From Aporrectodea caliginosa (lineage: Eukaryota > Annelida > Clitellata > Crassiclitellata > Lumbricidae), in the NCBI GenBank assembly GCA_020284085.1, contig JACEVL010000078.1:2116310-2180309 (forward strand): a stretch of 64,000 nucleotides of DNA, written 5' to 3'. The notes beneath the pieces are model-generated. The model saw nothing but the letters and a program-made list of their open reading frames with translations, ran no database searches and was not told where the DNA came from. A program made the translations under genes and the position numbers. This document shows, in pieces, positions 22,542-34,983 of the stretch (its first letter is position 1; every line of letters starts with the position of its first letter).

Positions 22542-22849
22542 CATCTGCATGCCTTGCCTATCTGCCTGTCTGTAGGCTTATGTAGGCCTATTATATTAAA
22601 GCTGAGAAACGCTACACGGGTTTCCTGTTGCTCTGTTGCGGTGCGCATATCGTTCAGGGTCATTTAGATGCACACGCACATCAGTGAGTTCCATGTAATG
22701 TAAATGTAAATCTTCGAAATTTCTCAGGGCCACACAAAAGTCGCGTCAGGCAGACCAGGTTAGGCCTACTGACCGGCCGTATATCAAATCAAGTCCGCAA
22801 TAGCCAGGCTGCTTTGTCCGTTCCGGTGCCAGGTCAGAATCCTGGGAGG
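22542..22849. other. unique sequence after the duplication junction
   Basis: A short non-coding stretch with TAGGCCTA at about 22583 and 22764. It has no match in copies A or B. Confidence 0.5.
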
Positions 22850-25300
22850 TCAAGCCGAGGAGATAGTATGGTGCTACGGTGGTAATCGGGTGATGATGGT
22901 GGTCGTGTTGGCGCAGGAGTAGAATCAGGATATGGTACTTTGAAGCGTTTGGTTTTCAGTCGTGAGTGGAAAGAAGAAGAGGAGAGGGCAAGCGGTTGAG
23001 AGGTTAAATTAACGGGCGAGATAGGAGGATGAGCAAACTGTCGGAGATCTTTTGGGATTTTAATTCCAAAGAGCTGTTGCAAGCGTAGACTAAAGAGCGG
23101 TTGCAGAATTTCAGATTGATGGAGACTGGAGGCCGAGATAGGAGATAGTTCAAGATAAGACGATGAACGAGTAGATCTAGGTGGTTGTATGGCGTAGCCT
23201 AGGCTATAACTAGGCGAATGCAAGAGGGTTGAGAATTTTGAAGGGCGTTGTAGGCAAGAGATAGCCTTCAATTCTGTAATGGATGTGCTGAGGTACTTTT
23301 AGCCAATGAATTGATTCGACAACAGGAGTTATGTGTGTGGAGGTGTTTGGGTGTTTTCGTGAATGCGCGGGCGAGAACGTTCTGGACTGTCTTCAGGCAT
23401 TTTATTTGAGAAGAGTCGACGTTGTAAAAACAGGGAGTTACAGTAGTCGAGTTTGGAATGAACTGTTGAGGTGAGTATTGGCATGCGATCTTGTAATGAT
23501 GTATTGAGCGCAGTCAATGAAGGTCACGAATGTGCATATAGCAGGTGCGAGATAGCTGGGTGATGTGGTCGGTAAATTTAAGGTTTTTGTCGAAGATGAT
23601 TCCAAGATTGCGGACAGGAGAAGAATAAGGCACTGGTGAAGTGAGATCAGTTGGAGAAAGAAAGGTCAGAAGTAGAGGCCAGCTTGCCTAATTGATCACG
23701 GAGGCCAATAATGAGTAATTGTTAAGGTCAGTTTGCTTAATTGCTCGCGGAGGCCAATAATGAGTAAGTATGTTTAGGTCAGTTTGCTTAATTGCTCGCG
23801 TAAGCCAATAATGAGGAATTACGTTTTTGAAGTGATTAGGCACAGCAGTTTGGCGGTCATTCCAAGATGATATCTGATTGATGGTAGGCCTGCTACGTAG
23901 ATGATTTAGTGCATCTGGAAGGGAATGAGGGGAGAAAGGTATGAACATTAATTGTGTGTCGTCAGTATAGAGGTGATGATCAACAGAGAAAGTGAGTTTG
24001 CTGAGTGGGGAGGTGTAAGGAATGCACAGCAGAGGACCGAGAACAGAACCTTGAGGAACACCGCCGGCGAGGGTGTGCGGATTAGATGAGTGATCAGCGG
24101 CATTGAAAGTGAAAGAAGGGGCTGTCCATAAATGACGTCACGCACCTAGGGGAGGGGGGGGTCGAAAATTTGTGACGATGTGTGACATGGGGGTGGGGGG
24201 GTCTGAGCAGTGTGACGTCACACCAGGTCTATGTTATTAAATTTAACAATTAACAACAATTTAATTTTAATAATAACAGCACTAATTTTGAGGATTAAAT
24301 TTTCATTATTTTGTTAATTATTTTAATGTATACGGGGCACGGGCACCATTATTAATAATTTTCTTATTATTTCAATATTTGGTCACCGTTAGATTTTAAA
24401 ATATACATGCTTTCGCTATTTGTTCCATGAAGGAGCATTTTGCTTCGCCATGGAAATTGGTTTTAGGGGGTCCAGAGCTTTGTGACGTCATTTTCAGAGG
24501 GGGTCTTACTTTTGTGACGAAGTGTGACGAGGGGGAGGGGGGTTACAAATCGGCCAAAATAGCGTGACGTCATTTATGGACGGCCCCGAACGTGAGAAAG
24601 GTACGACCACTATGAGATAGTACCAGAGATTCCAAATACAGAGAAAAGGCGTTTAGTAGAGCATGGTCTATGCCTCTATGGTATCGAAGGCGGCAGAGAT
24701 GTCTAAAATACACAGACAGGAGACTTGTTGACGACCTATCGCCATGACGAGTTTGCTGTATAGCGAGGCAAGGACAGTTTCAGTAGAGTGATGCTTGGTG
24801 TAGGCAGATTGAGTTGGGTTTAGGAGATTGTTTGAGGTGAGGCAGCCGTTGAGAAGAGAAGGACAACCCGTTCCGAGAGTTTGGATAAGAAAGAGAGATT
24901 TTAAATTGGAAGGTAGTTGGAGAGGAGTTCCTTGTTTAAGAATTTTTTCAAAGAAGTGGTTTGACGATTGAGTCTTTGAAAAAACATAGGAGATAGAGAC
25001 AGGTTGAACATCTTGGTCATAGTAGGAACGAGAAGGGTTTGCAGTCTTTGAGAAGGAGGTTGGGATTTAGTCAAGGTCGCATTGTTTGTTTTGAGAGGCT
25101 TGAATGATGGTAGTGATTTCTGATTCACTAGCAGGCTCAAGCAGGTTAAAAGATGCAATAGGTGGCAAAGTTGTGTCATTGTGGTCGCCTGAGGGTCAGG
25201 GTCAGTTTGCGTAGAGGTTGATTTTGATAAGATTTCGAGTATTGTCAAGACAAGAGATGATAGGTAACGTTTTTGGCTTATAGAAGTTGGCTGTGGTATC
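22850..25300 (-). mobile_element. degenerate LINE (CR1/L2-like), minus strand
   Basis: Reading from 25248 down to 22850, broken frames show LSNYLPISNLSFLSKLSER, QSAYTKHHSTET, ILDISAAFDTI, GSVLGPLL-like and TDDTQL blocks. HSKLDYCNSLF and IPKDLRQF-like C-terminal blocks follow. These are the ordered motifs of a CR1/L2-type reverse transcriptase, including the YADD-equivalent in TDDTQL. Stops and frameshifts are frequent. A GGGGC-TIR MITE is inserted at 24118-24587. Copy A retains only its 5' portion (2020-2275). Confidence 0.8.
24118..24587. mobile_element. MITE with GGGGCTGTCCATAAATGACG TIR, inside LINE
   Basis: The ends are inverted: GGGGCTGTCCATAAATGACG on the left and CGTCATTTATGGACGGCCCC on the right. 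GAA flanks both sides, a 3-bp target duplication. The interior is AT-rich, with G-rich subterminal parts. It shares the GGGGC(C/T)GT(C/T)CA terminus and 3-bp duplication with 2539-3623. Confidence 0.85.
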
Positions 25301-25924
25301 TATCTATTTGTCAAGGTTTTAAGTCTATTGCGTGTCTTCATACATGCATATTATACACACATGTACATACATACATGCATGTATATCATATGCACATAAT
25401 TTATGCTTGTCTGCATGTATCATGTAGGAATATATGTAATTAATAATTTGTAGGTACTAAGGCCTATAATATATAGGAAGGACTGGTGATGTTTATGATG
25501 CTTTTCAAGAACTTTTGAAAAGACCTCAAACATATGGTAGGCTAACGGTTATATATATCGGAGAAATGTTAGACTACATAACAACGTAAGACTATGATAA
25601 TGATTGTGTCAGTGTGTGCTCTTCGTTTTCTTTCTACGTCTGTCTGTGTGTAGGTAGATGTGTCAGTCTGTCCATATGCTGTGAGTCACAGAAGACGATG
25701 ATACATAATACATTATTACAGATGTTTACATAACAGAACTTGGACTAACATTGAGACTACACTGGACGAGACAAATGACCTAGGACAATGGAGGCTATTT
25801 TATTCGTATATGCACATCGCCGCCACATGACTAGCGTCAGGAGCTGATGATGACATAGATACTGTAATTGAGTCTGAAGGTTGCCCATTCTGCGAACTGT
25901 AGATATGTAGGCCTCATAGGCTAT
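25301..25924. other. non-coding, shared with copy A
   Basis: It holds the empty sites for the copy A insertions at 2539-3623 (one CAA near 25527) and 4130-6878 (one ATGTAGGCC near 25904). No gene is seen. Confidence 0.6.
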
Positions 25925-26200
25925 ACCGGGTTTTAACGAGGAAGTTATGTTTCGTTCTGAAAGGGACATTAGGGCAGAAATTCTTCAGTGCAAAAGTTGT
26001 AGATTTGTGGAATCGTTTGGATGACAGTAGCCTACTGTCTCAGTGAACACTATCACAGCTTTTAAGAAGAAGCTAGAGAAAATTGGGCTATTAATCATGT
26101 TCCAGGTTAATTGCAGTGGTTCTAACACAGACTAAAACGTCTTCTGAACCACACTTAAAACCCTTGTTATGTTATGTTATGTTATGTTATGTTATGTTGT
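25925..26200 (+). mobile_element. LINE 3' end relic with TTATG tail (copy B)
   Basis: It is the counterpart of 6900-7161: a LWN-containing LINE C-terminal block followed by a shorter TTATG run. Confidence 0.6.
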
Positions 26201-26397
26201 TTGACCGATGAACCGGATTCCAATGTAGGCTACTGTTGTCGGCAAGGTACCGGCATTCGACGAGGAAGCTGAGGGGCATGGAGATTTCTTTGTTTTAGCG
26301 ATAACCGGATCATAGGTTCTTGATGTGACACTCTGAAAGAATCGGGTTCTCCCTTCATATTAATAATATATGCTGCAGAGCTCAACAGTCCTTTTTG

Positions 26398-26830
26398 CAT
26401 TGCATGTCCTGGTGGTACATGGGCTTACTGGTAATCGTCTATATGATGTAGTGCGCTCTACCATTGTTGCGCAAATGGCCTACTTCTCTCCTGTTTGGTG
26501 GGGAATCGCTAATATTTTGGGCAAGCGAGAACGGCTAAACTCTTGATTAAAAAAACTGATAGAGCATGGTTTTTTGCCCTGCCACTCCCCTACATTCGAT
26601 GAGATGTGCGTCAAAGCTGACCGCGCTCTATTTGCCATTATATTGGCTGACCCTGGGTATGTCCTCCATGGCTTTCTCCCTCCAGTTCATGAATCACAAT
26701 AATCTACGGCCACGTCCTCACAACCGTGAAGTTCCACGTTCCGATCTCGTCACTAGAAAGGGATTCATTCGTTTTATTTTTGTAGTTGTTACAAATACAT
26801 GTATAAGCCTATAATCTTCTACGGCGCTGA
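26398..26830 (+). mobile_element. LINE reverse transcriptase C-terminal relic (copy B)
   Basis: It is the counterpart of 7370-7800, nearly identical, with the AQMAYFSPVWWG block and the same lesions. Confidence 0.6.
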
Positions 26831-27130
26831 TGTTTAATGCCAGAGATATGACGCAAAATCAAAACCTAAAATCAGGCAATTTCCTGATGTTGAATTACGC
26901 AGAGAATGGAGCTATTAATTAGAAAAGCTTCCATCTCACAATGACTCGATGAATAACAATTAATAATTTATGTAATATAGGCCTATCTCTCAGTCACAAG
27001 AGAAAGGTCAAGACTGTTCATCTGCAAACGTAGCAGTTGGTTTAGTTACTTTAGTCTGACCTTATCAGTGTTTCATTAGTGCGCCATCAGAGCTGTGAGA
27101 GATTCTCAAAATGCGCTCCATAAAGACCCA

Positions 27131-27206
27131 CATACATACATACATACATACATACATACATACATACATACATACATACATACATACATACATACATACA
27201 TACTTA

Positions 27207-27237
<31 letters not shown>

Positions 27238-27247
27238 CATACATACA

Positions 27248-27278
<31 letters not shown>

Positions 27279-27300
27279 GATACATACATACATACATACA
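27131..27300. repeat. CATA tetranucleotide microsatellite (copy B)
   Basis: CATA units with one CTTATTA and one TATGATA interruption. It is shorter than in copy A, and the second CATA array of A is reduced to a few units near 27445-27466. Confidence 0.95.
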
Positions 27301-27469
27301 TGTATACATATTATATATATACATACATAAGCTTACATACAATGCATGTACATGCATGACAGTACAATGCGCTTAATGTTTTTATGTAGGCCTAGGTGCA
27401 CTTGTGCGTAAAAATGCGCTCTATAAATTCCTAGATACGTACAAACATGCAGACATACATACATACACG

Positions 27470-27972
27470 ACGGACCGATGGGCTTTGTGTTTTTGGTCTG
27501 TCCAGTCTGTGTGTATTGCCTATCACTTTGTTTGTCTGTGTGTGCTCTGGCCAAATAACCAAAACTCTACCAGTTGTTTATGTTCAACTCTAAGCATACG
27601 GTAAGTCGCTAGTCCATGAGTTGAATAGCGATCTGTTTCACAGTACAGCGCCATCGATTGATGTATATAATGCATAAAATATAACGCCGCTATAATAAGA
27701 ATTCTAAGGTTAAAGGTGGTGTGTGTGAGTAGGCCTGGATTTTGGAGTTCTACCACGGTTTTTCTTAAGGACTATGCAAAGAGATAGGACCATACTCACA
27801 CCAGTGGTGTGTGCCTCGATCTGACGATTGAAATTTACACTCCCTCGTCCTTCGTTAATCAGTAGGCCTAGTTATTGTAATTGTAATTACAAATTTAGGG
27901 AAAGACTCATCATAGGCGCTCCAGATCTAACTCAGTGAAACTACGATCGCACAGCGCTTGTAGAAAAGAGTC
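27470..27972. other. non-coding, shared with copy A
   Basis: It matches 8575-9117. It includes the empty TA site at 27644-27645, where copy A has TAGGCCTA. Confidence 0.5.
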
Positions 27973-27978
27973 AAAGAG

Positions 27979-28439
27979 TCTGCAGCGCGACTCATTGGAC
28001 AAATTCCAAAGTATGGACACGTCTCCAGCTACATGCTGGAGGTCTCCACTGGCTCCCTATCTGCCAGCGCATCGAGTACAGGGTAGCTGCCTTGGTTTTG
28101 CGCTGTCTCCAGGGCCTCGCCCCAACTTACCTCCGTGAGCTCTGCTGTTTGATTTCGGTTGTCCCAGGGCGTCGCCTCCTACGCTCCGCAGAAAAGGAGT
28201 TCTTCTGGTTCCTTTTGCTCGTACTGCAACAATGCAGAACCGAGCTTTTTCTGTGGCAGGACCAATGATTTGGAATGGTCTTCCTCTAGAGCTGCGTCTA
28301 CACCCTGGGAGTCTGCCTGAAACTTTCCTTACTAAACTAAAAACTGTTCTTTTTTGGGCGCGTTGGAGTCGGGAGCGCCTCTGAGTAGTTTCCTTGAAGG
28401 GGCGCTATATAAATTCCCGAATGAATGAATGAATGAATG
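27979..28439 (+). mobile_element. 5'-truncated LINE insertion, B only
   Basis: Plus-strand translation gives LHWLPICQRIEYRVAALV, GLAPTYLREL, FARTATMQNRAFSV and MIWNGLPLELR, a LINE C-terminus. It ends GGGGCGCTATATAAAT followed by an ATGA repeat tail. AAAGAG flanks both ends (27973-27978, 28440-28445), and copy A has the empty site near 9113-9118. A frameshift lies between blocks. This is a relatively recent, dead-on-arrival insertion. Confidence 0.85.
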
Positions 28440-28445
28440 AAAGAG

Positions 28446-29835
28446 AGGCTGACGAGTTCATGTGGCAGGTTGTTAAGCACCTTATTGTCAAGCAACTTAG
28501 TTTGAAGTTAATTCTATAGGTCTACGTTTATTTACCACAGAAGTAGAAAGTACAGAAACAAAAAATAAGTGCCGACAGATGAAATGACGAAGTCATATGA
28601 CATAATTCACATCAATGATGTAGATGTCGAATAAAATGCATGGTTCTACCGAACGCAATTTCTATTCACATAGAGTCATAGAGGTACAGTTGGTGCAGGC
28701 TTACCGAGATATTGGATCTGTCGAGGCCAGTAAATGCGTAGGCAGTTGGAGGTTAAGACTTGGCCGTTGAATTAAATTTAATGCTAGGAGTAGGGCATGT
28801 GCGAGCACCCATATCCTTAAAGCCCATACGAATTAATCTCAAGCAAGGGCCCCACCTTTTCGTTGACCTGGTCACGCCTCTGTATGCAAATTCGGTCGGG
28901 TAATAATTATTGTCCCCGTTGGCTTATTTCACTCAGAGATCCTCATTCAATTAACCCCAGTGCGCAAAACAAGGTTTGTCGAAAGGCTTTGTCCTTGAAT
29001 GACAGTCAAAACGTCACCGAAAATCCGTTTACTCAATTGCTAGCTTCTGGCCTTCATAAGTGCGTCATTTAGGCTGCAGATTCTGGCCAATTTAGGCCAG
29101 TTTAGTCCCACGCACAGTGTATTTATCTAGCTCTGCTTAAATAGGGGACTATAGTGTAGACAAGTCACTCAGACGTCTTGAGAGCTGTAGGCCTATATGC
29201 GAACAGTGAGTATTGTTCAAAGTAATTTCTGCCGATGTCAACGGCTTTTGTAGTCATAAAACGTTGTTAAACTCTGGATCTCCTCAGTTGTCTTAATATG
29301 CAACAGAAAATTCATTCATAATAACTTATATACTACGAGTATTTTTTATAACTTGTATGCAGTTAAATTTCATTTTCTCTTTGCCAGGTCGGACCTTTTG
29401 AAACTCAAACGGCTTCTTCTTTTCTTTTGAATGGGTGAGTATAAACTTAACGTAACTTACTAAGTTAGTTAGCCTATTATAAGTTAATATCAGCTGCAGA
29501 GTAGGCCTTTTCCAAAAGCACTGAAAATTTACAATTTTTAACGACTTGAAAAACTGCTCTATCAATTGAAGAAATGGAAGTTTATAAGACATTAACTTCG
29601 AGTAGGCCTATGACTTTGTACTTCACAATGTCACCAATATTCGTTAAACAATTAATGTTAGTAACAATGTGAAGTAGGCCTACTGTTTCGACACTTCTAA
29701 GTAAATGGTGTCTTTCGGACGCTATAAATTCTTTGTTGCCAATGCGTTGTATATAATTTCGAATTGACGTCAACGGCCTTTGATGTCATATGACGACGTT
29801 ACACTTTGGAATAAAAAGTATGAGACACTATAATA
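28446..29835. other. non-coding, shared with copy A
   Basis: It matches 9120-10930 minus the A-only block. It contains TAGGCCTA at 29675, missing from copy A. No gene is recognised. Confidence 0.5.
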
Positions 29836-29904
29836 ATCATATCTATTATTATTATTATCATCATCAGCAGCACCAGCAGCATCAGCAGCTGCAGCATCAT
29901 GCAT

Positions 29905-30102
29905 TTGTAAAGCGCCACTATATAATGACCAAGCATCAATCGATGGCGCTGAGCAATTGTGAGTGAAGGGCTTGATCAATGTCCCTACACATTACAATCT
30001 CCGGGAAGGCTCGAACCCGTACTCTCCGGGCGCAGTGCGAGGTTTTAGGAGTGACCATCGGCTCTGATCTTAGCATGGGTTTGCACCTCGATGACGTCCT
30101 AT
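29905..30102. mobile_element. SINE relic plus LINE fragment (copy B)
   Basis: It is the counterpart of 11003-11203: a GGCTCGAACCCG SINE box followed by the LINE frame VLGVTIGSDLSMG up to the hAT target site. Confidence 0.55.
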
Positions 30103-30867
30103 CATAGTTGTTAAAAACGGTAAAATCAAAATAAAAACGGAAAAAACGTCGTTTTATTAAAAAAATGAAAAACGGAAAAAACGAGAAAACAACGGAAAAG
30201 AAAATAATTTGACTATGCTGCATCTTTTAGGCTACGGCATTTCAAAATTAAAAACCATGTTTAAAAAAATTAGTTGTAATCAGCAAATAGCCTAACATAA
30301 CTTTATTAGTAAACACCAAGTAACATTAATCTACAACAATTATTTTCTTTTTCATAAGTTTGGTTTAATAAGAAATTGAGACATTAAAAATATTGAAATC
30401 TTTTCAAATTTCAATTGTATACATAATTCCACATAGGCCTAAGCAATTAAAAACTAAACTTTGTAAATATAGAGTGTAGCCTACTTAAAGTTCTGACTTA
30501 CGGTATATAAGAACTTAATATGAAGTAATATCAATCAGTTTATTAGTCTATCAGTCAACAAGAGATTACTCTGTACAAAGACAACATTTCGCATTTTGGA
30601 TAACTTAGAAATTCAAATAACTTTAATAAAGTTTATTTCCTATAAGGTGCTGTTTATTTCTCAACTGATGACACTCAAGAGTGACTTAAATCAGATGAAT
30701 CCTTGAAAGGACAGAGACAACGTAAGGGATATAAGACAAAATTAAGATTAAACAAACAATAACAGACAATAAATAAATAAATAAAGTTACATTCACAAAA
30801 TAAAAAACGAAAAAAACTACGTTTTTGGAAAAAAAATAAAAAATAAAAAATGTTTTTTACAACTATG
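30103..30867. mobile_element. hAT-type non-autonomous element, uninterrupted (copy B)
   Basis: This 765-bp element has ends CATAGTTGTTAAAAA and TTTTTTACAACTATG and the 8-bp duplication CGTCCTAT at 30095-30102 and 30868-30875. The interior is AT-rich, with AAAACGG-type subterminal repeats, and has no transposase. It splits an older LINE frame. It contains the empty GTAG site of the LTR element at 30476-30479. Confidence 0.88.
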
Positions 30868-30875
30868 CGTCCTAT

Positions 30876-31243
30876 AGCCTAGTCTAGCGCATTATCCATG
30901 TATGCCCTCTGGGTTCTGCGCTCGCACGGCCTCTTGCCTCAAGCCAGCCAAGAGATGGCAAGAATGACAACAGTTGCATCACTCATGTATGCATCGCCGG
31001 CTTGGTGGGGGTACACCCTAGCTCGGGACAGAGCTAGGATCGATCAGCTATTGAATAGGATGGAGTGGAGTGGCTTTCTCCGTCCTTCCGCCCAAAGTGC
31101 GGAGCAACTGGCCGGAGTGGCAGATGACCGCTTGTTAAGGGCAATTATTTCTTACCTTACCACGTGCTTAGAAGACATTTACCAGAGCCACGTCGCAACA
31201 ATTATAATCTCCGATCTCGGGCACTTGGGTTCCATTTGCCACT
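30876..31243 (+). mobile_element. LINE thumb-region fragment, 3' part (copy B)
   Basis: It carries SMYALWVLRSHGLLPQ and MYASPAWWGYTL blocks, the same as copy A at 16931-17290. A five-base GCCTA is inserted at 30877-30881 relative to A. Confidence 0.7.
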
Positions 31244-31454
31244 GAAGAGCGATCGTAAGTTTATACCGCGCCTCCTTTAGCCAAACATGTATTAAATTGC
31301 CCGGGTCTTATGGCAGGCCGGTGGAGTCCCGGATGGATCCGTTGCCTCGATATTATTATAGTTGTTTAATTGCCAGACCAGATGACACATCGCAACTGGG
31401 TACAGTCAAGGGGAACTACAACTGAAATAGGAAGTTATATTTATAGCGCCATAT

Positions 31455-31612
31455 TTCGCTTAAAGACTGTGAGCCAGATTTGACTGACTGTCGATATAGG
31501 ATTCGGGGATAAAATTACGGGCGTCCTTTGCTGGCAGAGTGAAGTCATGCGACCTCTGACGGAGGATGTAATTGTGGCGTGTCAGCGGTGGAAACAAACT
31601 GCGCAGGACGTG
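31455..31612 (-). mobile_element. LINE C-terminal relic (copy B)
   Basis: It is the counterpart of 17505-17660, with the SHDFTLPAKDARNFIPE block on the minus strand. Confidence 0.65.
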
Positions 31613-31622
31613 GGTCTCATTA

Positions 31623-32070
<448 letters not shown>

Positions 32071-32536
32071 TTGCCCTGAGGTACTTCATTCCCCAGGGGC
32101 TTAGATATTATATAAGGTGAAGCATCTGGAACGGCTACTCATCCATGTCGCTTAAGGGCTTAACAAACGTTGATTATGATTATTATTATCATTATTGTTG
32201 TTGTTCTTATTTTTATTTTTATTGTTATCGCTATCGTACCGTTATTATTATTATTATTATTATCATTATTATCATTATTATTGTTGTTGTTGTTTTATTT
32301 TTCATTTTTATTGTTATCGCTAACGTTACCGTTACCGTTATTGTTATTGCTATTGTTATTAATAGGTATTAATTAACAAACACATGTAGGCCTACTGAGT
32401 AATAATTATCAAGAAAGAGTGGTCAAGGTTGGTATGAGCTAGGCCTATAAGCTTTCTGTTGCACATTACTTGTCAACAAAAATTACTGCAGCTTTAACAC
32501 TTGTTTTGTGTAATAAGTGAATTCCAATTCCAACTT

Positions 32537-32683
32537 CAGTGCTGGAGTGGTTCAAGGGTCGGGGGTTGACCCCCAGTAATTTCATGACATCAATGGTCTG
32601 TCTCTTGGAAATTTCCAAGAGACAGACCATTGATGTTGAAATTCTGGGGGTCAACCCCCGACCCTTGAACCACTCCAGCACTG
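32537..32683. repeat. palindromic MITE-like hairpin (copy B)
   Basis: A near-perfect 147-bp palindrome. Ends CAGTGCTGGAGTGGTTCAAG and complement; centre CTTGGAAATTTCCAAG. The left arm is complete, while the right arm lacks about six bases (in GATGTTGAAATTC). The single strand would fold into a hairpin over almost its full length. Confidence 0.9.
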
Positions 32684-33319
32684 ATTAATGTAACCGCCGA
32701 CAACCATGACCATAATTTTTATTGAACCATCAAGTAACAGACAAACAGCATTAACATACTGTGATTACCGTAAAATTACCGTAAAATAGGTCAGGGAGCA
32801 ATAGGAAAGGAAAACCCCTAAGAGGCCCCGCTTAAACGGGGCCATCCTTTCTTAGAGCGATAAACTAGCAGCAGGTTAGGTTCAGTTACATTTCGATTTC
32901 GGATAACTTAACTAGTTAATTAACTAGGCAATTGGTGCACACACGTCGTACTGATGACTGCGGTATCAGATAGTCACGCAGTTTACGTTTAAACAGTTAA
33001 ATGTTGGCCGAACATCGTATCTCAGCAGGAGTACTATTCCAGGAATCCAGGTATTAGGTTCGCTCATTTGAGCGAAAACTTGCGGGTATTAGTGCGGAAG
33101 TGAATAGGTCTGTAACTGCTTGAGGACCGTGCGTTGTAAGGATTGATTTCGGATGTAGCAGTGAAGTAGTTATTAAAAGTAATTGGTAGTTGCCTAGTTG
33201 CATATCTATACGTAAACTCGTTAATTTGTAGTATTGTAATTTGCTTAATTTTCAAAATACGCATTGTTTGTAGGTAAAGTCAGTAGGGAAAAGATAAGAG
33301 CATGGTTTGATTGATGCAA

Positions 33320-34300
33320 CGCCGACAACCGACGCTCAATCCATGCTCGAGAGTCAGTACTGTTGTCGGCGTTGAATCAGTCAGTGCAGGCGTGGTTCAG
33401 AGGTCGGGGTTGGTCCGTCGTCATTCATTGTCAATGCCTACGACCTCCATCCGGTTCACTCTTAGTACAAAATGGTGAAAGGTACGCCGACGACACGTAC
33501 CTGCTGATTGAGGCATCTAAGCGCGACACGGTCCGTGGGTGTCATCCTGGGCCTCCCAGAACAACCTTAGGCTTAATCCGAAGAAGTCTCGAGAGATGTT
33601 GATCGTACACCGTGGTGTGCTGACCCTCCACCGCCGCTTTATGACGTGGTGAGGGTGGCCTCGATGAAGATTTTGGGAGTCACCATTAGTGAAGATCTCC
33701 GTGCCACCTTCCACGTCCGAGAGATCCTGGGTGCCTGTTCGGGCTCTCTCCATGCTCTGAGAGTGCTCAGGGCTCACGTCTGCTTAGTTGGCGGGGAGCG
33801 GCACAGGGTGTCAGAAAAATTACGGTTGCTAGACTGCTCTACGTTGCCCCACCTGGCAGGGGCTTCTATCCCTATACAGGGTGGGCGCAAGTTGAGCCCA
33901 GTGAAAACAGGGGGGGTAGTGTTTCTTTTCAATTTTTACCACACTTTTTTCGCTCACAGTCCTGTGAAAGACCCACTTTTCTTGTATAAATTAGTGTGAA
34001 GCATTGACATCATCCAATTAAGTCGCTCGATTAAACTTAATCAGAATTGAGCTAAAACTCGCGTCAGAAATATGGGATCCGGGAGAGAGGGGAGGCCCGG
34101 CAGGGGGGAAGGTGTGAAATTGAGCCCGGTTGTCTAGGGGGGATAGAAGCCACTGCCACCTGGTGGGGTAACGCCTCTGCAGACCTGCCATGAAACGTAA
34201 ATACAAGCTTCGCGCGAGACCATATGACCTTCTTTTGCCGGATAAGGACAACAGAAATTACATCTCGCCGGTTTTATACAAGTGCATTCCCTAGGCCTGC
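33320..34300 (+). mobile_element. LINE reverse transcriptase relic split by hAT MITE (copy B)
   Basis: It carries ERYADDTYLLIEASKRD, MKILGVTISEDL and RPYDLLLPDKD-like blocks, as in copy A at 19326-19990. A 299-bp MITE separates the two parts. The frames are broken. Confidence 0.75.
33857..34155. mobile_element. hAT-type MITE, B only
   Basis: The ends are CAGGGGCTTCTATCC and GGATAGAAGCCACTG. The 8-bp CCACCTGG is duplicated at 33849-33856 and 34156-34163; copy A has it once near 19857. An 8-bp duplication with CAGGG-type ends indicates the hAT superfamily. It has no transposase. Confidence 0.9.
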
Positions 34301-34444
34301 TTGCTATCTTTGTAATCCCCTAGTTGAACAATATTTAATTTACATCATAATCCTCTGTTTAGGCAAAATCTGCGGTGTATCAACCCGTGTTATTTAATAA
34401 TAAACGAATATAGTATAGGGCCTACCCGGTAACAGACAAACCGC

Positions 34445-34983
34445 CATGGGCGTAGCAAGAAAAAATTTCGGAGGGAGTTTTAAGATTCCAGGGGGTTTCT
34501 ATTGAAAATGGTCGCAAAAGTCCAGTTTTTTTTGGATTTTGTATGTAAAAGCATATAAATTTTTTTTTCGGAAACTTATTTCGGGGGTCTGAACCCGTAA
34601 AACCACTTCCTAAATACGCCCATGCAAACCGCGCCTCTGATTGGCATTTCTTGTGACTTCGCGCGCGTTAAAAATCTTCATAATAAAACTAGTCTTTCTG
34701 GCTGCACGTCACGATACGTGAATCTTTAAAAGTTACTAAAAAATACATAGTTTTGCTTAGTACCAGGCACTACACGTTTTGGCTGTGCACTTGCGCTGCA
34801 GACTTTTTAAGGCATGCTCTTTAAAACTTGGTAGTTTCTTTATTTGTTGTGTGTGGTGTCGTAAATATTATCCACAGGCTATTACCATTTCAGAATTGGT
34901 TCGTGGAGCAAGGAACATCGGAGTCATATAACTGCGCACAGTAGTCAATAAAAGGAAACAGTTTCAAAGCGTAACCTTTGAGG
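34445..34983. other. dispersed GGGCGTAGC repeat and 5' flank of chitin synthase (copy B)
   Basis: The MITE-like repeat at 34445-34630 is followed by about 350 bp leading to the start codon. I see no convincing TATA box or initiator. In-frame TAA 9-12 bases upstream supports the chosen ATG at 34984. Confidence 0.5.
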
